64,000 nucleotides of DNA from Perognathus longimembris pacificus. Its lineage: Eukaryota; Chordata; Mammalia; Rodentia; Heteromyidae. The notes beneath the pieces are model-generated. The model saw nothing but the letters and a program-made list of their open reading frames with translations. It was not told the DNA's origin and ran no database searches. Both the position numbers and the translations under genes were made by a program. The DNA lies in contig NC_063167.1 of the NCBI RefSeq assembly GCF_023159225.1, positions 9,083,734 to 9,147,733 of the forward strand, given 5' to 3'. This document shows, one piece after another, positions 1 to 9,400 of this stretch; positions within the stretch are counted from its first letter, which is position 1; each line of letters opens with the position of its first letter.

Positions 1-19
1 TCCTCTCCTGCCCCCACTT

Positions 20-165
20 CTCGCTTTGGCTCCTCTGCTGCCTCAGGGCCTTTGCATGTGCTCCACCGCCTTTTCCCCAGGCGTTCCCAGACAGCCACCC
101 GCTGCCTCCAGGCTTCTTACTCCTTCTGCCACCTCCCAGCGCTGACCCCAGTGAGTATTTAAGTC
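20..165. repeat. Ancient L2-like fragment
   Basis: The stretch around 'cagggcctttgcatgtgctc' matches the 'cctttgcacttgctgttcc' signature common in mammalian L2-derived repeats. A second copy of the signature occurs at 53935-54040. Assigned from memory of the consensus; orientation not assigned. Confidence 0.45.
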
Positions 166-362
166 ACCAGGTTCAGGTAATAATTAAGTGTGGCGGGGGG
201 GCCTGGCTCCCTGGCACCCACAGTCTCCACCCCCCGCAGACCTCATCCTATCTACTCAGATTCCTCGGCCCTCGCTCCTTCAGCGCCGGCTTCTGGACAC
301 CCGTGGTGGTGGTGGTGACTGAGTGACTGTAGACTGGCCAAGTCCTGCTCAGGTGCAAGATC

Positions 363-364
<2 letters not shown>

Positions 365-412
<48 letters not shown>
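365..412. repeat. (TG)n microsatellite
   Basis: About 24 TG units, followed by GT-rich degenerate sequence and then a minus-strand SINE (478-691). The array is probably the expanded 3' tail of that SINE. Confidence 0.95.
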
Positions 413-413
<1 letters not shown>

Positions 414-477
414 ACGCCTGTGTGTGCACTTCGGGGTGAGGGTTCCTGTATGTGTACATTGGTGGGGGGTGTGCATG

Positions 478-691
478 TGTCTTGGGTCTTGAACTCAGGG
501 CCACTGGCTCTCCCTTGGCTGTCTTACTTAAGGCTGACGCTCTTCCGCCTGAGCTAAAGCTCCACTTTTCCTGGTTCACAGGAGATCAGAGTCTCACAGA
601 CTTCCTGTCTGGGCCGGCTTCGAACCATGCTCCTCAGATCCCAGCTTCTTGAATAGTGAGGTTTACAGGCGTGAGCCACCAATCCCCGGCT
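478..691 (-). mobile_element. Type A SINE (7SL/B1-like + tRNA-like dimer)
   Basis: Read on the minus strand: B1-like 'caggcgtgagccacc' complement at the left end, then the tRNA-like half with the B-box-like 'cttgaactcagggcc' complement near 490. Diverged, with no clear target-site duplication. Confidence 0.8.
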
Positions 692-1014
692 GCCTTCTTG
701 CCCTGAGGCGTCCTCTGTAGCTCTTGTGTTCTTTGTTCCGTGTGGTTGGAGTTGAAGCCTTCAGGTTCTGGGGAGACCCGAGCACAGCCCCCAGGGCATG
801 GTCGGGAGGAGGGGGGTGGTAAACTCTCCTTCCGTGGGGGTGTGCCGGCCTTAGCTTTCATGTCACGTGGGGCTGTTAGGGCCCCGTGGCCTCCCCCTCG
901 CTCGCCTGGACGCGTCCACCATGACCGTCCCCTATATCCACTAGGACAGGCCGGAGCCCGCCTGAGCCAGCTGGTCCTGGCTCCCACTGCTCATGTGTGA
1001 AATTGAACTGGAGG

Positions 1015-1165
1015 GTGTAGCAATCCCGAATGCAATCTTTCATCTAATTACGCTCATTAACATTTAAATGTATAATCATTAGTGTACCTGGGCATGGTGG
1101 TCTAAATATTTTGTAGAGGCCTTAATTACCATACGCTGAAAACCCGCCTTCTCCTCCCCAATTAA
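1015..1165. other. AT-rich island with homeodomain-type core motifs
   Basis: In otherwise GC-rich intron, this segment has repeated ATTA/TAAT cores (ctaattac, cattaac, ataatcatta, ttaattacc, aattaaag) and no recognisable repeat. It could be a conserved noncoding element or an eroded old repeat; only cross-species alignment would tell. Confidence 0.3.
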
Positions 1166-1670
1166 AGGGCCAGCGTCAAGTGTCCAGCTAGGGGCCAGAC
1201 CTGTGACTACCCAGGCCCTGCTGTCTTCGCCACACTTGGGCAGGGGGGGGGCAGGGGGGACCAGTCCCTGCACCTCTGGGTGCCCAGAGGGGGGTGCGTG
1301 CATTCCCTGAGACACACACACACAGCAAGCCAGCTGCCTGGGGTCCACTCCCTGTCCCCAGGGCAGGCCTGAGCCCTGCCTGTGTCCATGCCTTTGGATG
1401 CCCCGGCACCACCCTGTGCCTTTGTGGGCCGTGGTGAATTAGAAACTCCCCGGGAGGGTGTTGTCTGTCCAGGCACTGTTGGTAGCACTGGTTTGGAGCA
1501 AGGACTCCCCTTCAGAGACTGGAAAACAAACAGGCCTCCGCCCCCCCCCCCCACTTCCCTCCTTCCTCCCCATCTGTGCCTGAGAGCTCTGAGCCCTTCC
1601 TGGGACCGTTGAACACCCCTCCCCCAACACAACACACCTCACAGTGCCCCAGAGAGGAGCAGGAGCCCCG

Positions 1671-1888
1671 CGCCCTGCCCCTGCCTGTGATCCCAGCTCC
1701 CGTGGGATCGCAGTCCAAAGCCAGCCCGGGCGGCCCAGTCCGTGAGACTCCTATCTCCAGTGAACCTCCAGAAAACCACAAGCGGAGCTGTGGCTCAAGT
1801 GGTAGAGTGCTAGCCTTGATCACAAAAGCTCAGGGACAGCACCCAGGCCCTGAGTTCAAGGCCCACTACCACTGGCACAAAAGAAGAC
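1671..1888 (+). mobile_element. Type A SINE (B1-like + tRNA-like dimer)
   Basis: Left half from 'gtgatcccagctcc' through 'gtgagactcctatctcc'; right half from 'gagctgtggctcaagtggta' to 'ccctgagttcaag', ending with 'actggcac'. Moderately diverged. Confidence 0.85.
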
Positions 1889-2042
1889 AGGAAGGAAAGT
1901 CCAGGTGAGCGGGGCCAGCGCCTGCCCCTCACTGCGACAGCGTGAGGTAGCTGATGGAAGGAGGGTTGTTCTGGCTCACAGCTCCAGACGCTCCCGCCCA
2001 TGACTGTCTGACTCACCCTGGCCTCGTCACGCGGGAGCGAAG

Positions 2043-2044
<2 letters not shown>

Positions 2045-2081
<37 letters not shown>
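2045..2081. repeat. (CA)n microsatellite
   Basis: About 18 CA units. Unlike most dinucleotide arrays in this window, no SINE 3' end lies immediately next to it. Confidence 0.95.
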
Positions 2082-2086
<5 letters not shown>

Positions 2087-2589
2087 CAGTTTAGACTGGG
2101 GGGGGGGGTGGCTCCTGATCCTTCCAGTGGCCCCCAGTTGGCTAAAGACCTCCCACTTGCCTTTCCACGTGAAGTGTCCACTTCCTTCCCAGGAGCTGGA
2201 ACAAAGCCTCCGTGGGCCTTTGATGGGCAGGCAAGTCCCAAGCCATGGCAAAGGCTGAGGCCGCCTGAAAGCAGCTAGCCGATACGGCAAGGCGCGGCTC
2301 CAGCACTGGCTTTGGGACGTGAGGGGCAGGCAGAGGGAAGTGCGAGCTCAGAGTGTGTTCCAGGGTGGCCGTCACGCAGCCTGGAACACACAGCCCCCCT
2401 GGAACACACAGTCGGTCCCATCGGAGCCCTGTCTTTCTGAAGCCCTTCCCGGCCCACATACTCAGGGCCTGCGACCCAGCATTCCCTAGGGCGGGGAAGG
2501 CCCGCCCCCGAAGGGACCACAACCCCAAGCTCTACACACCAGGAAGCTGAGGCGGAATGAGATTTCTAACCGAGGCTTCCAGCTCAGCG

Positions 2590-2665
2590 TCGGGAGACCT
2601 GAAGCAGGACATTACCACTGAGTGTCCTTCTCTGGGCCTCAGTTTCCCCAGCTGTAGAGAGAGAT
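2590..2665 (+). repeat. MIR-like fragment
   Basis: Contains 'gggcctcagtttccccagct', which matches the MIR core 'cctcagtttcctcatctgta'. Ancient and diverged. Confidence 0.5.
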
Positions 2666-3304
2666 CGAGCCAGAAGAACGGCACCTCACATCGTGGTGGG
2701 TGGAGCCCTGCTGCAGATGGGTGTCCCAGGCCTCTGGTCCCCCTCCCCTCCCTCCTGGGCTCCCCTTTGGGACGGGCCTACCAGGTGGGGCAGTTGGGAC
2801 ATCTGGCCAGGAAACCATCCAGAGGACGGGCCCCTGGTCTCGGGAGCTCTGGCCCCGGGCAGCCTGGCTGTGGCCGTGAGTGACCTTGGCTGGCTGGGAA
2901 TCTGCAGGTGGAGAGCCTGTGGCTGGGGGCAGTTCCAAGCGCTGTTCGTGCCTGCGCACACGCACGCACACTGCCCGCGTGCCCTTCCAGCGGCCACGGG
3001 AGCCGTCGTGGGGCTTGCTAGCGGGAAGCCAGGCGGAGGTGAGGGTGCCCCCTCCCCCCCACCCCCGCAGCCTCACTGGCTTGTGGGGGGCGTGGCAGGC
3101 TGTGGGTGGGGGGAGGAGTGAGCTGGTCAAGGTCACGTGGCCTCTGTGGACGTCTGGAAGCCCCTTCCCCCTGGTGTTGGAGGCAGCAGATCCAGAGGGC
3201 GGTGCTGGGCCAGGTGGGCCCTGCCCCTCCCTGCCAGGGCCTGCAGGCAGGGGGTGGCAGCCCAGGAAGCTCCTGGTCCGTCACGGGGAGGCCTTCCTAG
3301 AAGC

Positions 3305-3482
3305 TGGAAAGGCGGCTTAGCTGTAGAGTGCTTGCCTCACATGCATGAAGCCCTGGGTTCGATTCCTCAGCACCACATATACAGAAAAGGCCAGGAGTGG
3401 CGCTGTGGCCCAAGTGGTAGAGTGCTAGCCTTGAGCCAAAAGAAATTCAGGGACAGTGCTCAGGCCCTGAGTTCAAGACTTC
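3305..3482 (+). mobile_element. Type B SINE (ID-like + tRNA-like dimer)
   Basis: The ID-like half has box A 'tagctgtagagtgcttgcct' and box B 'gggttcgattcc', followed by 'cagcaccacatatacagaaa'. The second tRNA-like half runs from 'gtggcgctgtggcccaagtg' to 'ccctgagttcaag'. Confidence 0.9.
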
Positions 3483-3699
3483 CTAAATACGCGTGAGAAT
3501 TAGGAACAAGAACCTACCATGCCCAGCACCTCCTTGGGGAAACTGAGTCTCTGCAGGCCCAGGGATGCTCAGGTCTCCCAGCCAGGGTGGCAAGTCAGGC
3601 CTCGGGCCTGCACCGCAGCCAAGCTGCCCTGCATTGTGATATGAGCACGTTTGTGGGGCGTCTGCTGATATCCCCCGCGATCACCACACCCTGTGAGGA

Positions 3700-3897
3700 G
3701 CACCAGGGGCTCACGCCTGTATACCCAGCCACTCGGGAGGCTGAGATCTAAGGGTCTCCGCGAGAGACCCCTCTCCAGACCACCAAAAAGCTGGAAGGGA
3801 GCCGTGGTTTGGGTCATAGATCGCCAGCCTTGAGTGGAAAAGCTAAGGGACAGCGCCCAGGCCCTGAGTTCAAACCCCAGACACAGACAGAAAAGCA
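3700..3897 (+). mobile_element. Type A SINE, diverged
   Basis: 'ggctcacgcctgtatacc' and 'ctcgggaggctgagatc' mark the B1-like half; 'cgcccaggccctgagttcaa' marks the tRNA-like half. Confidence 0.85.
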
Positions 3898-4097
3898 AGT
3901 GAAGAAAAGCTGTGCGGGGAGTTCATGGAGCTCCCTGTGGACAGGGCTCCAGAACCCATCACCATCTGAAATCTGTTCCCCAAGATTCAGCTTGCACACT
4001 TTCTGGGTCCCCAACCTGGCGGGGTCCAGAGCCCCCAAGATTTCCTCAAGCACTCATGGAATCCACACAGTCATGTGTGCACAGATAGATACACGTG

Positions 4098-4132
4098 CAG
4101 ACACACACACACACGCACGCACGCACGCACGC
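4098..4132. repeat. (AC)n(GCAC)n microsatellite
   Basis: ACACAC grading into repeated CGCA units; simple repeat in a KAZN intron. Confidence 0.85.
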
Positions 4133-5429
4133 CTGTATGGGCAGGCACGCCCCCTGCTGGACTGGAGGTGAAGGACAGAATGGCCCAGCAGTCCCAGAAG
4201 CCCCTGTACTGCCTGCCATTCCCTCAGAAGCCAGGAAGGGCTCAGGAATGTGATGCTGGGGTGTGAGGGGACCCCCTGCTAGACCCTTCAGCTGCCCGGA
4301 ACGGAGTCCTTAGGATGAGACGGGCGTTGCCCAGGGCCATGAGGGTCCCCCACCCTCGCGAGGCAGCCCCTTGTCCCCAGGCAGGAGGGGAAGGCCTTCT
4401 CCTTGCTCCTCCAAGCCAGCCTGACCCAGCTGCAGGCTCCAGCCCCCCAGCACACCTGGCTGTGGCCTTGGTTGCCCTGTCACACGGGATGCTAGGGGGC
4501 CCTGGGCCACCGGCTCCCTAGGGAGGGCAGCCAGCATTGCACATGGCCACTGGTAGAGATGTCGTGGCCCCTGGGGATGGCCTCCTGACCAGATTGTGCG
4601 TCTGGATGCCAGCCTTCCTGAGCTGTCAGTAGCAGGTTTGTGCCCCAGCCCAGAGCCTGCGGAGCGCCCCCTGCTGGCAGAGGTGGAGCAAAGGCCCTCC
4701 CTGCCCCGGGTCCCCACCCCTTCCCTGTCCAGCCCAGCAGGTCGGAATTCCAGCACTGTGACCTCAGCCAGGCCCGAGGACAGAGGAGCTGGGAATTCAG
4801 TGTCCCGTGGTCCTGACGTGAGGTCTCCCCACTTCCTCTACCTGCTCTAAGGGCAGGCGGATGGAGGGGGCCCCCAGAGACACAGCCCTCGGGCAGCATG
4901 CCAGCAGCCTAGGGGCGGGGCCCGGGTCCCCAGTGCCCTTGTGTCACACACAGCCCACGGGACAGGAGGAAAGGCACAGCCACCGCCAGTCCCGTCAGGG
5001 AGCCAGAGGCCCTCGGATGTGGGGGCCACCGACGGGGGGGGGGGGTCACACACACCTGTGTGACTTCAAGCAAAGGACTGAAGCACTCTGGGCCATACAG
5101 GCTGGAAACTTCCAGAGTCAGGGACGCAGGGCTGGCCTTTCATTCCCACACCACCCACCACCACACAGCTCCCCCGTCCAGGAGGGGGGCGACCCGTCAG
5201 AACAAGCAGCAGAAGGGAATTGTCATGGGCACCACCGAGAGCCCCTGGCCCCGCAGTCAGCACCCCTGCCCAGCCCAGGGCACCTGCAGATAGAATCACT
5301 TTGTGCCTGTGTGGATTCCCCCTTGCTGAGCACTTTGGAAGGGGCAGTCCCAGGAGCCAAGTAGGGTTCCCTGATCTCCTTGTGTGGAGAGATCGCCCCT
5401 GGTCATTCAGGCGCAAGGAGGTGGCATCT

Positions 5430-5975
5430 GGATGGCTTCCGCCTTATTGGTGCTTGCTTGTAAATAATGCCGCCCTGTACCTTGATACACTGGTTTTTGA
5501 GTGGTCGTGTTTCCATTCGTAGGTTCACTTGTTTTTTTAAACGTTTGATTTTCCGAGAAGGTGCCAGGCTGTTTCCCAAAGGCTTTGCATCATTCTTCAC
5601 CCTCCCTCCCCGCCCCGTGGTGGGAGGGGCCCTGCCTGCCCACGTCCTGGCGCTCTTACTGTGCTCTTGATTGCCTGTCTCTCACAGCTAATGTCCGGCG
5701 TGGTTCTTGTTCTTGTTGGCCCGTCCTTGGTGGTGAACTACTTAGCTGAATTACTCATCTTTTAAATTAGGATTGCCTTTCTATCGTTGAGTTGTAAGAA
5801 TTATTTATGTAGTCTAGATGCAAGTCCTTCATCGACCATAAGCTTTGCAAGTGTCTCCTCCCGGCCTGCGTATGATCGCGTCACTTCTCCGTGGTCTCCG
5901 TGATGCAGAAGTCCTGGTTTTGGTGGCATCCCGTTTAGTTTGTTTGGTTTCTGTTCTGGATGTAAGTCCAGGCTC
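5430..5975 (-). mobile_element. Old LINE-1 3' end fragment, antisense
   Basis: Several phrases align in order with the reverse complement of mammalian L1M 3' sequence as I remember it: 'gtaaataatgccgccctgta', 'gtgccaggctgtttcccaaa', 'ttgagttgtaagaattattt', 'agcttt gcaagtgtctcc' and 'gatgcagaagtcctggtttt'. Heavily mutated and non-coding. A database alignment would fix the subfamily. Confidence 0.7.
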
Positions 5976-6357
5976 TCCGAGTGCGGGGATTCTAGCCATG
6001 CACAGTGGCACTCCGCAGTGTGTATGGCTTTGCGGCCTGCGATTCCGTGATACATCTCACACACTTCCTGGGAAGGAAGCAGAGCTATGAGAGGGGCTGT
6101 GGAGATGGGCTGGGTTGTTCCGTGGGCTCAGTGGGGCCCTGGGACTCATTACTGCCTCCCAGGCTGGGGAGGGTGGGTCAGGAGCTGAGCAGAGATCTGA
6201 GAGGAGGAAAGGGAGTGTGGACACAGGCGGTCCTGGGTTCAAATCCTGAGGATGTCACTCGTGGGGTCCTGAGGCACTTCAGCGTCCAGACTGTGTCTGG
6301 CATGGGTGGGGGGGAGGGGTGTCGGTGTCAGGAGCTGACCCTCCCTTCTGTCCCCAG

Positions 6358-6494
6358 CCATGAAAGCCGACCGGAAGCGCTTGAAGGGCGAGAAGACCGA
6401 CCTGGTGAGCCAGATGCAGCAGCTCTACGCCACGCTGGAGAGCCGTGAGGAGCAGCTGCGGGACTTCATCCGCAACTACGAGCAGCACCGCAAG
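6358..6494 (+). CDS. KAZN: KAZN coiled-coil exon (residues 1-45 as numbered here)
   Basis: Acceptor 'tgtccccag' ends at 6357. The exon opens with two bases of a split codon (Ala expected), then Met-Lys-Ala-Asp. It encodes KADRKRLKGEKTDLV through NYEQHRK, a charged heptad-type helix. The Met at 6360 is internal to the protein, not a start. The donor CAAG|GTGGCG is weak beyond the GT. Splicing to 6740 restores the RK-ES junction of human kazrin. Confidence 0.95.
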
Positions 6495-9400
6495 GTGGCG
6501 CTGCCCAGGCCGGGCCGCCTTCCCTGGCCCTCCCTCCCCTCCCCCTCCATCCCCACCGGCTCCCCTGCATCTCACCCCTCCACCCTCCCCTCCGTTCCTA
6601 CCCCCTCCCCTCCTCCCTTCTACTCTCTCTGGGTGACCCCGGGCTCCCTGACGCCAGACTCCCCGTCCGCCTCTCTGGGTGACCCCGGGCCCCCTGGCCC
6701 CTCTCTGGGGTGACCCTGGCCCCCTGGCCCCCGCTGCAGGAAAGCGAGGATGCCGTCAAGGCCCTGGCCAAGGAGAAAGACCTGCTGGAGCGGGAGAAGT
6801 GGGAACTGCGGCGCCAGGCCAAGGAGGCCACGGACCACGCAGCCGCGCTGCGCTCCCAGCTGGACCTGAAGGACAACCGGATGAAGGAGCTGGAGGCCGA
6901 GCTGGCCATGGTGAGCGGGGCCCTGGGCTGGCCCGGCTGGCCCTCCGCCATTGGGTGCCTGAGTCTTTGGTAACAACGCTGGGTCTTGAGCTCAGGGCCT
7001 GGGCGCTGTCCCTTAGCTCTTTTCACTCAAAGCTGGTGCTCCACCGCTTGAACCACGGCTTCTCCACTCCTCCTTTTTGGTGGTTCGTCGGAGATAAGAG
7101 TCTCACAGGCTTTCCTGCCCAGCCTGGCTTTGAACCGCGACCCTCAGTTCTCAGCCTCCTGAGTAGCTAGGACGACAGGCGTGAGCCACCAGAGCCCGGC
7201 TACAGCGCCGTGTTCTTAGGGTCACGTTAGCTGACGGCCCCCGCGGGTCCTCGGAACCCCTTTTCTCCCCGCTTACCGCCTCGTGTTCTCATCAGGACCC
7301 ACAGGGCGCTCGCACGAGGGAGGCGCACGGCGCACGTGCCCATCTGGGGGGGCCCGAGAGGGAGGCGGGACCCCCTTCTCACACCCCCTTCCCTCTCTGC
7401 CTCTCCCTCCAGGCCAAGCAGTCCTTAGCCACGCTGACCAAGGACGTCCCCAAGCGGCATTCCCTCGCCATGCCGGGCGAGACGGTGCTCAACGGCAACC
7501 AGGAGTGGGTGGTGCAGGCCGACCTCCCGCTGACGGCGGCCATCCGGCAGAGCCAGCAGACCCTCTACCACTCCCACCCTCCCCACCCTGCCGACCGGCA
7601 AGGTGAGTCCAGCCCCCCGGGGCGGTGTGGAGCGGAACCCGACCTGTGACTGAATAAGCCGGGAGAGGGGAGGGGGCTTCCGGCTCCGCCGGATCCAGAG
7701 GTTTCCGCCATGACTGGGCCCTTCCCCTCCCCCGTCTGCCGTGGGGACAAGGGACGGCCTCTCTGGAGGCCTAGGGCTGCCGTGGTCTCTGGAGCTGCCC
7801 GTGGTGGCCACAGCCCTGGCCAGTCCCCAGGGATGGGTGGCCAGAGACCAGCGGGGTGCACACTGGAGTGGAGGGGCCCAGGCTAGGAGTCCCTCCGTTG
7901 GACCCAAGTCCCAGCCCTGACTAGGGACATGACCGCGGCCTTGGCGGAGTCCCTGCGCTCGGCCTCTCCTGTGTCTGCCTGCTGCCCGCCACCTTCCTCC
8001 GGGGATGCAGAAGTTTCTGGAACAGGGTCTGAGTAAATGTCAGCCACCCTCAGCAGTGTCCTTGGGGGTGGCACTGTCACCCTCGGTAGGTGACCTGCAG
8101 GCTTTAAGAGCTCCGAGCAAACCCAGAGAGAGAGAGACAGCGCCCCCTCCCGCCCCAGTCGGGAGGTGCTGCCGGGCTCAGTCAGGGGCCTGGCTTTCAC
8201 GGCCACGACCCAGTGGCAGGACCGCGCAGGTCCGCTTCCTCGGCGGGCTGACAGTTGGAGCCCCCCAAAGTGTCCCCTTTCTGTCCCGCAGCCTGTCTGT
8301 GTGCAGCAGGCCCGCCTGACTCCCCGGGGCAGCACAGGAGCCCAGAGGCGGCCACCCCACCTGTGACTCGGTGGGGCTGGTGCTGCTCTGTCAGGGGCAG
8401 GCAGGGTTGACGGACCCACAGACACTGCCACAGGACTTGGAGCACTGCCCCGGCTTCTTTTTGCTCAAGGCTGGCACTCTACCACTTGAGCCACAGCGCC
8501 CCTTCTGGCCTTTTCTATATATGTGGTGCTGGGGAATCGAACCCTGGGCTTCACGCATACTAGACACGCACTCTACGGCTAGGCCATGCTTTTGCTCAGA
8601 CACCTCCTCCGGGGAGCCTTCCCCACCCAGCTTTGTCACCCAACCCCTTTTCCCTGCGGTAAACGGGGTGCTCCCCCCGCCACTGACCCCCCCACCCCCT
8701 CCCGCCACTACGGTGGCACATCTGTCACCAGGGCAGCAAGAAGAGCAAAGGCCAGGCGCAAAGCAAAGCGCAGATCCCCAGCCCGGCTGCTAGGGCCGGA
8801 ACAGGGAGAGGGGTTCACCCTGAGAAAGCCGGGGTGCCTGTGAGGAGGCGGCAGGGAGGCCCCCCCGGAGGCCCCCACAGCCTTCCAGGCCCGGAGGGGA
8901 GGGGCCAGGCGTGGGGTACGGGGGAACCCTGGGCCTCCCGTCTGGGGATTCGGTGCTGAGGCGGAGCTGGGCGGATCGGGCACACCTCCGGCCTTCCCTC
9001 TGCTCCCCCCCACCCCCCGGGCACCTCGCTCACCCGCCCTCCCTGCCTTGCAGCGGTCAGGGTCAGCCCCTGCCACTCCCGGCAGCCCTCCGTCATCTCG
9101 GACGCGTCCGCCGCTGAGGGCGACCGGTCGTCCACGCCCAGCGACATCAACTCGCCGCGGCACCGGACCCACTCTCTCTGCAACGTAAGGCCAGCAGCGG
9201 GCGGGGCGGGCGCCCGGCCCTGCCCCTGCCTCGGTGGGAGGGAGGGAGGGAGGGCAGGGGAAGACACCCCGCTGTTTCCTCTCGTCCCCCCAGGGAGCCC
9301 TGTGGCGAACGCGTCCCCCGTTCTGTCCTCTCCTTTTGCGAGAAGCGGTGGATGTGGGGAGAGAAAGATGAGGCCGGGAGGGTGAGGAAGATCGAGGAAG

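Larger units (their letters stand above)
1..6357 (+). other. KAZN: KAZN intron (3' part, begins upstream of window)
   Basis: Noncoding sequence ending in a pyrimidine-rich acceptor (AG at 6356-6357). It holds an L2-like fragment (20-165), a (TG)n run (365-412), SINEs at 478-691, 1671-1888, 3305-3482 and 3700-3897, a (CA)n run (2045-2081), a MIR-like piece (2590-2665), an ACAC/GCAC run (4098-4132) and an antisense L1 fragment (5430-5975). The stretches 692-1670, 1890-3300 and 3900-5430 contain no exon I can support; an AT-rich island at 1015-1165 is listed separately. Confidence 0.85.

Noticed and set aside
6360..6713. Met at 6360 as a KAZN start
   Set aside because: An acceptor lies two bases upstream, and this Met is internal in human kazrin, preceded by Ala.
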